From positions 1 through 13,790 of the forward strand of contig SOJA01000152.1 of the NCBI GenBank assembly GCA_004376975.1: DNA of 13,790 nucleotides. Reading direction: 5' to 3'. Made by a program: the position numbers and the translations under genes. This stretch comes from Candidatus Bathyarchaeota archaeon (GTDB taxonomy: Archaea; Thermoproteota; Bathyarchaeia; Bathyarchaeales; UBA233). The notes under the pieces are model-generated. The model made no database searches, was not told the origin of the DNA, and worked only from the letters and a program-made list of their open reading frames with translations. Below are positions 6,893 to 12,990 of this stretch, in pieces (position 1 is the stretch's first letter; every line of letters starts with the position of its first letter).

Positions 6893-7358
6893 ATGTCTAA
6901 GAAGGGTGAGAAGCCTTCAAGTCTCGACACATTCCAGCTATTGGCAGAAACAACGGAAAAAGAGAGAAGAAAGCGGAGGGAGGAGCTCCTAGCACCCTTA
7001 GGCATTAAGGAGTTTTTTCTTGATGGAAGTATATCTATTGACAAGCGAACCTGTCAAGGGTTAGAATGTAAGCTTTGTGTGGAGGCTGTCCAACTAATGC
7101 TTTTTTTTGGAGGGCTGGGGAGGTTGGGGTAACAGAGGAGCTTTGCATCTACTGTGGGGTTGCGTCTTAAGCTGTATGGTGGATGACTGCATAAAAATCG
7201 TGAGGGAAAGGTCAGCGGATGGGGTTAAAAGCTTCAATAATCCAAGGGATGTTGTGATCCTTCAACATAGAATTAATGCTAGAAAGCGTCTTGAAAGAAC
7301 CCAAGACATCTTTCCAAAACCAGAAAATTATCTTAAACGATACAACCCAAAAGCATAG
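6893..7358 (+). pseudogene. two-cluster 4Fe-4S ferredoxin, interrupted by two frameshifts
   Basis: Reading across two one-base slips gives a continuous 155-residue ferredoxin. The first segment runs 6893-7087 (65 codons) in the frame of the ATG. The second runs 7087-7161 and begins CPTNA; the third runs 7161-7358. Restored cluster ligands are Cys54, 59, 62, 66 followed by Pro, then Cys85, 88, 91 and 95 in the pattern CxxCxxCxxxC. Each break lies directly before a cysteine codon, at a T that must be read twice or was lost: GCT/TGT restores Cys66, GTT/TGC restores Cys91. Without correction translation stops at 7132, after only part of the first cluster. The N-terminus is a charged helix (about 20-35) and the tail is basic. 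The gene follows metVF on the same strand by 99 bases, suggesting a partner ferredoxin. Sequencing error, true decay and frameshifting are all open. Confidence 0.8.
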
Positions 7359-7400
7359 AAAACTCGTGACTGAAATCGTTTCCAATTTCCACATTATCAT

Positions 7401-7426
7401 AAGAGTCATTGACAAGAGTCATTGAC
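7401..7426 (+). repeat. exact 13-base tandem duplication
   Basis: AAGAGTCATTGAC occurs twice head to tail (7401-7413 and 7414-7426) in the spacer between the ferredoxin and the MetE-like gene. An 11-base match, ATAAGAGTCAT, recurs at 8932-8942 upstream of the RACo-like gene. Confidence 0.6.
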
Positions 7427-7490
7427 TGAGGTTCTTGAGTGTCGGGTTTGAAGCCACTTAGTTGTGAAGAAACATTGACTTTGGTCTTTT

Positions 7491-7496
7491 GCGCGC
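7491..7496. repeat. GCGCGC block, site 2
   Basis: Hexamer preceded by CTTTT in the spacer between two converging genes. Read on the minus strand it gives GCGCGCAAAAG, the same string as at site 1. Confidence 0.4.
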
Positions 7497-7508
7497 ACAC
7501 GGTCTTAC

Positions 7509-8609
7509 CTAAGCGTATACACTTCTGGTGGCAATTGCAACTCGTCTTAAACATTCAAGTGCAGATTCATAGGTGGGGTATCCTTTCAGTCCGCATTCTG
7601 GACTTGCATATGGGACTCTTTCTGGACCGTATCGGTTGGCAATGTCTACTATACGCTTTCTTATCAAAACTGTATTCTCAAGAAAAACTGTAGCTTTCAG
7701 TTCTCCATTCAAGATTTTTTTCCAGCTTTCCTTGATTTTCTGGTTAATATCTGCGTTTTGCTGATGTGATGCGGTTGCTTTTTCTCTTATTAGTTCATCG
7801 AAGTTTGTGGTGCATACAGTTGCCTTTAGGAACTTGTCGTAAGCCTCTAGATTCTTTTTTGTTTCTTTGCTTCGGTAAAGGAGGTTGTTCATTTCAGACT
7901 CTACAATGTTAAGCGATTCTACTTCCCAGAAGAGCCTGTCGGCAGTGCTGTGGAGGTGTAAACATGTGTGCACAGAATTAGAATTCGCCTTGCTAACCCG
8001 CGTAATGAGTTCCCAGGCTTTTCTCAGGTTTTCTCTTCCCTCACAGCCAGGATCTATCAACGGATCATCCAACAATCCAAATATAGGCTCATCCACAGAG
8101 ATCATGCTTACTCTTCCGTGTTTTTCGTTGAAAACAGTATTCTTGACAAGTTGGGAAATCAGGCCGCCAAGCCTCAGAAACAAACCTGCATCTCTGAAAG
8201 CAAATTGAGAGGATAAAGTGTATGGTCCTGTTATGCAGACTCCCAACTCGAACGGGTGACCAAGCACTCCAGAAATCTCTCTGGAATTTTCCTTGATCAC
8301 CTTCACCTCTGGTACGGATTTTCCTCTCTCTTTTAGTGACATATCTCCTGATTCTACGTATCCTTTTTTGAGCTTCTCAATACCATCAATGAGTTCTAAG
8401 AACATGTGGTTCATGTCTCTGAACTGAGGGTAATAAGGAGTATTGATTCCTGTTTGAGCCTTATCAACAAAGCTCGTGATGACTTTCGAACGAAAATACC
8501 CGCTTGCACCGCTGCAAGCTGATTCAAACTGTGATGCTCCATCCAAAAACTTTGCAAAGTTCCCAGAAAAAGGCAAGCTACCTACGTCACAAGACTTAAT
8601 TTCAGGCAT
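7509..8609 (-). CDS. MetE-core methyltransferase, probable folate-independent methionine synthase
   Basis: A 366-residue protein with the C-terminal catalytic core of cobalamin-independent methionine synthase but no N-terminal MetE half. Visible landmarks are SVDEP (171-175, in the substrate region), HTC (214-216, supplying the His and Cys zinc ligands) and SPECGLKGYPTYESA (336-350, with the third zinc ligand Cys339). Zinc activates the thiol of homocysteine. Archaeal core-MetE enzymes take methyl from a corrinoid protein instead of a folate; some families are thought to use the Wood-Ljungdahl corrinoid protein, which fits the cdhDE genes here. It could instead methylate another thiol or serve as a methyl entry enzyme for CdhDE. 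It starts at ATG 8609 with GAAGGTTG upstream, and a TATA-like TTTAAATA lies about 60 bases before it. The opposite strand holds the RACo-like gene across a 400-base spacer. Superfamily assignment is strong, substrate assignment moderate. Confidence 0.8.
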   Translation of the reverse strand: MPEIKSCDVGSLPFSGNFAKFLDGASQFESACSGASGYFRSKVITSFVDKAQTGINTPYYPQFRDMNHMFLELIDGIEKLKKGYVESGDMSLKERGKSVPEVKVIKENSREISGVLGHPFELGVCITGPYTLSSQFAFRDAGLFLRLGGLISQLVKNTVFNEKHGRVSMISVDEPIFGLLDDPLIDPGCEGRENLRKAWELITRVSKANSNSVHTCLHLHSTADRLFWEVESLNIVESEMNNLLYRSKETKKNLEAYDKFLKATVCTTNFDELIREKATASHQQNADINQKIKESWKKILNGELKATVFLENTVLIRKRIVDIANRYGPERVPYASPECGLKGYPTYESALECLRRVAIATRSVYA

Positions 8610-8667
8610 TTATTCGTTGCAACCTTCATCTTGCGATTCGAAGATGTTATGAGATTATTTTACCTGC

Positions 8668-8678
8668 TATTTAAAAAC
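8668..8678 (-). promoter_or_regulatory. TATA-like box of the MetE-like gene
   Basis: On the minus strand it reads TTTTTAAATAG, ending about 59 bases before the ATG at 8609. The expected transcription start is near 8645, giving a leader of about 35 bases. Confidence 0.5.
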
Positions 8679-8843
8679 TCTTGCATGTTAAGAACTCGAC
8701 AACAACTTTAATGCAACAATTCTTTCTGACCTAAATACTCTAGCGCACGATGTTTCCATTTTTATGACCTAGTAAGAAATCAATTGGATTCCAAATGATC
8801 AGCAATATAGACAAGAAAAAACAGACACGCGGACATTTGTGAA

Positions 8844-8851
8844 GCGCGCGC
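8844..8851. repeat. GCGCGCGC block, site 3
   Basis: Alternating GC octamer in the middle of the divergent spacer. Unlike the other four sites it is not flanked by AAAA or TTTT. Confidence 0.4.
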
Positions 8852-8928
8852 CATCTGGACCGGTTAAGTTTCCATTCAAGAGGGATTATCTGCAAATTGA
8901 ATAATGACTTGGACTATTAGGAAAATAA

Positions 8929-8936
8929 AGTATAAG
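8929..8936 (+). promoter_or_regulatory. possible TATA-like box of the RACo-like gene
   Basis: AGTATAAG follows an A-rich GAAAATAA stretch, a usual setting for an archaeal promoter. Transcription would begin near 8957 and the leader would include the GC block at 8980-8988. A weak match to consensus. Confidence 0.3.
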
Positions 8937-8979
8937 AGTCATGTTTGCCACAGTAAAAATATCAACAACTTGAACTTTA

Positions 8980-8988
8980 GCGCGCGCG
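8980..8988. repeat. GCGCGCGCG block, site 4, in the RACo leader
   Basis: Nine alternating bases followed by AAAAATTA, between the probable promoter and the start codon. Placed in a leader it could affect RNA folding or bind a protein. Confidence 0.5.
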
Positions 8989-9018
8989 AAAAATTATAGG
9001 TTTCAGGTGTTTCAAGGA

Positions 9019-10860
9019 ATGGGTGACCTCGTGAAAATCGTGTTCAATCCTATGGATAAGGTAATCGCGGTCGAACGAGGTGCGATTTTGCTCGATGCGA
9101 TCAGAAAGGCGGGTATTAGGATTAGAAGCATATGTGGCGGAGAAGGCGAATGTGGAACATGTAAAGTTATTCTCAACGAAGGTGAAGTCTCCGATGTATC
9201 CACTAAGTACGAAAAATGGCTCTCAACTCAGGAAATCTCCGAAGGATATCGTCTTGCTTGTCAAATCCGCGTGCAAAGCGACTGTGAATTTACAATTCCA
9301 GTTGAAAGTCGAATTGCCAGCCCCAAGATACTTACCAGTACGGAAATGGCCATAGATGAACTCGACCCTGCATCAAGAAAATATTTGGTGAGTCTAAGGT
9401 CTCCTGAGAATAATGAACCACGCTATGTCAGGCTTCATGGCTACTCAGGTCCAGAGCCAAACGTAAGCGAAGAAATCTATAACAGCCTTCTTTCAATGAA
9501 AGAACCTATGACCGCAACTTTGAGCATAACCGAAACCCCTGAAATCGTAAGCGTCGAACCAGGCGACAAAACCCATTCAAATTACGGTCTCGCAATCGAC
9601 GTTGGAACCACAACGATCGTAGCACTCGTTGTTGACTTGACGAACGGCCAGATTTTAGGAAATGCTTCAGGGCTGAACAAGCAGATTACTTATGGCGAAA
9701 CACTCCTCACTAGGATTGCTTTTTCACGTAAAAACAAGAATGGCTTACGGAAGCTCCAACGGATAGTGATCCAGAGCATAAATGACCTTGTGAACAGGCT
9801 TACATCAACCGCTGGAATTAAGAACGAAGAAATTACAAGTGTTTCCGTGGGCGGAAACACCGTCATGAACCATCTCTTAGCAGGTATAGACGTAGACTAC
9901 CTTTGGTATGTGGATGCAAATGATAAAGTTTCTAGAGTGCCTGTAATCAAGAAAGCGAAGGCACTAGGACTGCACGTAAACCCAGAGGCCTACGTCTACT
10001 GCCTTCCAAATGTGAGTCGATTTCTAGGAGGTGATGCTGTTGGTGACGTAATAGCCTCCAGCATGTATAATTCTGATGAAACATCCCTTCTAGTTGACAT
10101 GGGAACAAACGGAGAAATCATTTTAGGGAGCAAAAACTGGCTTGTATCATGTTCCATCGCATCCGGTCCTGCCTTCGAAGGAGGAGGTGTCAAATTTGGG
10201 ATGCGGGCGATGCACGGCGGAATAGAACACATCAAGATCAACCCCGAAAACTTCAACTCGGAATACACAGTTATTGGAGATACGCTTCCAAGGGGTATCT
10301 GCGGCTCCGGTATCATCGACGTTGCAGCAGAAATGTTTTCCGTTGGTATCCTAGACTTCGCGGGAAAAATCGTTAAGGATCGAACGTCGCTCGTTAGAAA
10401 GGGGAAAGACGGGTTAGAATATGTAATAGTTCCTGCTGAGAAAACGGCGATTGAACGAGACATTGTAATAACACAGCGTGACATGGATTACATAATGGAT
10501 TCCAAGGCAGCCGCCTGCGGTGGAATACTGGTTCTGATGAGGAAATTCAAAATATCTATTTATGATATAAAGAACCTCTACCTAGCAGGCGCGTTTGGTG
10601 TATACACTGATCTAAACAACGCAACAAAACTCGGAATCTTCCCTGAGCTGCCAAATGCGAAGGTACATCCCATTAGAAATGGTTCGGTTTCAGGAGCCTA
10701 TGCAACGCTTCTATCGACCAAGAAAAGAGACGAAGCAAGACTCGTAGCACAGAACATGCTCTATATCGATCTCCTCGCGGACGTCATGTTCGCGGAGACG
10801 TATTCTGAGTCGATTTACATTCCAGGTTTAAAAGAACTGTTTCCAAGCTACAACTACTAA
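9019..10860 (+). CDS. RACo-like reductive activator of corrinoid protein
   Basis: Uses ATP hydrolysis to push electrons onto oxidised cob(II)alamin, returning a corrinoid/iron-sulfur protein to active Co(I). Counted from a possible GTG at 9007, an N-terminal plant-type [2Fe-2S] domain has Cys43, 49, 52 and 85 (the CGGEGECGTC region). A linker follows to about 190, then an actin/Hsp70-like ATPase domain of the DUF4445 type: AIDVGTTTIVALVVD (196-210), VGGNTVMNHLLAG (281-293), DMGTNGEI (364-371), GICGSGIID (430-438) and LAGAFG (526-531). The length, about 610-617, is usual for RACo. Starts at GTG 9007, ATG 9019 and GTG 9031 are all possible. ATG 9019 is preferred for its AGGTG nine bases upstream, but GGTGA before 9031 is nearly as good. 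Acetogens carry this gene (acsV) within the acs cluster; here the likely client is CdhDE, encoded 650 bases downstream on the other strand. Confidence 0.92.
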   Translation: MGDLVKIVFNPMDKVIAVERGAILLDAIRKAGIRIRSICGGEGECGTCKVILNEGEVSDVSTKYEKWLSTQEISEGYRLACQIRVQSDCEFTIPVESRIASPKILTSTEMAIDELDPASRKYLVSLRSPENNEPRYVRLHGYSGPEPNVSEEIYNSLLSMKEPMTATLSITETPEIVSVEPGDKTHSNYGLAIDVGTTTIVALVVDLTNGQILGNASGLNKQITYGETLLTRIAFSRKNKNGLRKLQRIVIQSINDLVNRLTSTAGIKNEEITSVSVGGNTVMNHLLAGIDVDYLWYVDANDKVSRVPVIKKAKALGLHVNPEAYVYCLPNVSRFLGGDAVGDVIASSMYNSDETSLLVDMGTNGEIILGSKNWLVSCSIASGPAFEGGGVKFGMRAMHGGIEHIKINPENFNSEYTVIGDTLPRGICGSGIIDVAAEMFSVGILDFAGKIVKDRTSLVRKGKDGLEYVIVPAEKTAIERDIVITQRDMDYIMDSKAAACGGILVLMRKFKISIYDIKNLYLAGAFGVYTDLNNATKLGIFPELPNAKVHPIRNGSVSGAYATLLSTKKRDEARLVAQNMLYIDLLADVMFAETYSESIYIPGLKELFPSYNY

Positions 10861-10933
10861 CCTGTTCTTGCACACGTGAGAGCACGCGCAGCCGGTGATA
10901 ACTCTGCAAAAAAAATCAAATAGTGACATCAGC

Positions 10934-10945
10934 GACCTGAAGGTC
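10934..10945. repeat. short inverted repeat upstream of the Lrp-domain gene
   Basis: GACCT, two bases, AGGTC. A second inverted pair, ATCATG (10991-10996) and CATGAT (11008-11013), lies closer to the start at 11050. Either could be a regulator site; neither resembles a known operator to me. Confidence 0.25.
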
Positions 10946-11049
10946 TCAATCCAAAAGATAGCAGATAGGAACACATTGCTCTCCTCACTCATCATGTAAA
11001 GCGTATGCATGATAGGAAAACAAAATAAACAAGTCATCCTACATTTGGT

Positions 11050-11298
11050 ATGGTGTTTGTGGTGGAAGCGTATATACTCGTTAATACAGTTCCTAAAATG
11101 GTTTGGGCGATTGCCGATGAGGCGCTCAAAATTGAAGGAGTGAAGATGACCCATGCTGTTACTGGTCAGTTCGATCTCATTGCCTATGCAGAGTTTCCCG
11201 ACATGGATACACTTAGAGAGATTATACAGAAATTTATGTCCATAAACGGAGTCAACCGAACTCACACAGCAGTCGTGATACCGCCTAAATTAGGATAG
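11050..11298 (+). CDS. stand-alone Lrp/AsnC-type ligand-binding domain
   Basis: An 82-residue protein matching the RAM (regulation of amino-acid metabolism) domain of Lrp/AsnC regulators, without the DNA-binding helix-turn-helix. The ferredoxin-like beta-alpha-beta pattern is visible: EAYILVNT, a helix to about 28, GVKMTHAVTGQFDLIAYAEF (the core, with the conserved TGxFD), a helix DTLREIIQKF, and a final strand INGVNRTHTAVVI. Such proteins assemble into dimers or rings and bind amino acids between subunits. Many archaea carry them, and they may modulate full Lrp proteins or enzymes. No Shine-Dalgarno is evident at ATG 11050; GTG codons at 11053, 11059 and 11062 are alternatives, and a leaderless start is possible. 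It follows the RACo-like gene by 189 bases on the same strand. The ligand is unknown. Confidence 0.85.
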   Translation: MVFVVEAYILVNTVPKMVWAIADEALKIEGVKMTHAVTGQFDLIAYAEFPDMDTLREIIQKFMSINGVNRTHTAVVIPPKLG

Positions 11299-11362
11299 CG
11301 CTACGCATATTGCCCATGCTAACGGTGATATCTCCTATATAGGTGAGCTACTCCCAATCTTC

Positions 11363-11367
11363 TTTTT
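11363..11367 (+). terminator. possible oligo-T terminator after the Lrp-domain gene
   Basis: A T-rich stretch, TCTTCTTTTTC, follows the palindrome CCTATATAGG (11334-11343), about 65 bases after the stop. Pyrimidine-rich runs continue through the spacer. Weak evidence. Confidence 0.3.
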
Positions 11368-11389
11368 CATCTTTGACACGCTTTGTTTT

Positions 11390-11397
11390 GCGCGCGC
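11390..11397. repeat. GCGCGCGC block, site 5
   Basis: Octamer preceded by TTTT in the spacer between the converging Lrp-domain and cdhE genes. On the minus strand it reads as the GC block followed by AAAAC. Confidence 0.4.
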
Positions 11398-11511
11398 AAG
11401 CTTACTCTTTCCAAAATTCCTCAAAGCATTCATTATTTCATTACTTTGCTCTGATTCTTCTTTCTGCTGCGGTTGTTGATTTTAAGCGTGAATATTTCTT
11501 GAGTGCTAACA

Positions 11512-12990
11512 TTACTCTTCTTTCTCTTTTGGGGGCCAATTTTTCTCTAGGAACTTTGCGATTCCAGATATATCCCTTGGACCTACCATGACGCGCCAAC
11601 CTGTTAAACCAGCATTCTCCATTTCGTCCTCTGTTTCCCCGCTTAATCTGGCAGCCATGCCTGGTATGATTAGATGTTTATGCCTAACTTTCTCTGCTAC
11701 CCCTGATTTCTTGACTGTCTCTGCAATTGATTCAGCTGTCAGATACCTCCCGGCTACAGCGCTTTCAACACTGATTCCTTCGGTGTCAGCTACGATGAGG
11801 TAATAGTTCCCGCCAAACTTCTTAAGGTCGGATTCGACCGTGAAATATGTTAGGGCGTAGTTGGTGGTTAGCATCACTGGCGACATCTCATCAGGCTTTC
11901 CAAACGTATATAACTCAGCATCAACTGAAATTGGCTTCCTAGGGTCTGTGTATATGTTAAACTTCAATATGACAACAGGTAGTTGAGACCAGCCATCAAG
12001 ACTGTGTATTATTAGTATGTCAGCGTATCTGTTTATGAGCGTCGCGCTTATGTATGCCTCCCTCCACGCTAGCATTTCCTTCGAGTTTTCTCCATCAAAC
12101 CAAGCTGTAATTGGCGTTCCGATAAGGGGAAAACCGAAAAGTTCATCTCCGCCTTTACACGCATTCCTTCTCACCATTGTGAAGTTGTTCACAGTATCTG
12201 ATAACCCGTCATCAGGGAATGTTCCAGGGTCAAGCACTAAATCCTCGACTCCATACTCGATTAGAGTCTTTACTAGGGATCTTAGAAGATCAAGGTTGTT
12301 CGGGGCAAATATGGCCAAGGGACAGTTATACATTAACGCCAAATCGGCCATGTCTTTCCAATTTTCCTTGGTTGCCGCATAGATTAGCGGCCTTCTCCCT
12401 GAAGTGACTACTAGTCCAGCCTCCATAACGTTAGGATCTAACGAGCACAAAATTAGCGGCATTTCTGTGGCTTCGGCAACAGTAGTCACTGCTGACTTGA
12501 AGGTCTTTGGGTTATTCGATGTCGACCTGACAGCTATCATATCAAGTTTAAGCTCTCTTCCAATGTATTCGTAAAAGAAACCCTCAACTTTCTTCACTCT
12601 GTCTAGGAGAGCTTCTTCACCGGAGAATCTAGCCCGCGTCGGCATCTCGTCAGTCACCTCGAAGGCTAGAGATACTGGGTTGTGGTAGGTGAACTCATGG
12701 CGGTACATAACAAGCTTTCCACCTATCTTGACCGCATGTTTTCCCGTGCCGATTACTATCTCCTTAATCACAGGCGCCAACATTTCTTTGAGTTTCTTGT
12801 ACTTTTCTTCGTGTTCCTTCTCTAGAAGTGGGGGACAATCTTCCAAGATGATCTCTCTGTTGACCAGCTTGGCTGCGAATGCCATGCAGTTTGCTTCTCC
12901 ACATTCCTTGCAGTTAGTTCTAGGAAGTAGCTTGTATGCGTCGATGGGACTGAGTGCTCTTACGCCTTTCTTGATCTCTCTCTCGCTCAT
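11512..12990 (-). CDS. cdhE: acetyl-CoA decarbonylase/synthase gamma subunit (corrinoid/iron-sulfur protein, large subunit)
   Basis: Carries a methyl group on cobalt between the methyl-branch pterin and the acetyl-CoA synthase cluster, together with CdhD. The 492-residue protein starts with the family's [4Fe-4S] domain: Cys27, Cys30, Cys35 and Cys52 in LPRTNCKECGEANCMAFA and EDCPPL. That cluster passes electrons to the cobalt. The middle is a TIM barrel (about 100-340) with LILCSLDPNVMEAGL and the PGTFP segment. The C-terminal part (about 345-480) is the B12-binding region, including VADTEGISVESAVAGRYLTAE. Length is slightly over the usual 460-470, with a charged tail ending KEKEE. The ATG overlaps the cdhD stop in an ATGA (12987-12990), so the two are translationally coupled. 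The only mature-complex genes visible are D and E. Likely client of the RACo-like activator and possible methyl donor to the MetE-core protein. Confidence 0.96.
   Translation of the reverse strand: MSEREIKKGVRALSPIDAYKLLPRTNCKECGEANCMAFAAKLVNREIILEDCPPLLEKEHEEKYKKLKEMLAPVIKEIVIGTGKHAVKIGGKLVMYRHEFTYHNPVSLAFEVTDEMPTRARFSGEEALLDRVKKVEGFFYEYIGRELKLDMIAVRSTSNNPKTFKSAVTTVAEATEMPLILCSLDPNVMEAGLVVTSGRRPLIYAATKENWKDMADLALMYNCPLAIFAPNNLDLLRSLVKTLIEYGVEDLVLDPGTFPDDGLSDTVNNFTMVRRNACKGGDELFGFPLIGTPITAWFDGENSKEMLAWREAYISATLINRYADILIIHSLDGWSQLPVVILKFNIYTDPRKPISVDAELYTFGKPDEMSPVMLTTNYALTYFTVESDLKKFGGNYYLIVADTEGISVESAVAGRYLTAESIAETVKKSGVAEKVRHKHLIIPGMAARLSGETEDEMENAGLTGWRVMVGPRDISGIAKFLEKNWPPKEKEE

Larger units (their letters stand above)
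8610..9006. other. divergent regulatory spacer without a gene
   Basis: About 400 AT-rich bases between the MetE-like and RACo-like genes. It holds TATA-like boxes for both directions, two GC-alternating blocks (8844-8851 and 8980-8988) and the ATAAGAGTCAT string at 8932-8942. No convincing coding frame or tRNA is visible. Its length is unusual for this compact region and leaves room for regulator sites or a small RNA. Confidence 0.5.

Noticed and set aside
7333..7554. Minus-strand frame of 73 codons overlapping the end of the MetE-like gene.
   Set aside because: It overlaps the well-supported MetE C-terminus in another frame and also crosses the tandem duplication; it shows no family signature.
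9839..9860. Perfect inverted repeat with 9-bp arms (GTGTTTCCG and CGGAAACAC) and a 4-base loop.
   Set aside because: It lies inside the RACo-like gene and encodes the conserved VSVGGNTV motif, so coding constraint explains it well enough.
9996..10484. 162-codon open frame on the minus strand.
   Set aside because: It is antisense to the ATPase domain of the RACo-like gene, whose motifs are intact; a shadow frame.
11335..11433. Minus-strand frame of 32 codons (starting MNALRNFGKSKLARAK) with a charged, protein-like extension upstream of its ATG.
   Set aside because: No ribosome binding site, no homologue recognised, and it overlaps the pyrimidine-rich spacer with the GC block and palindrome. 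Too short to call.
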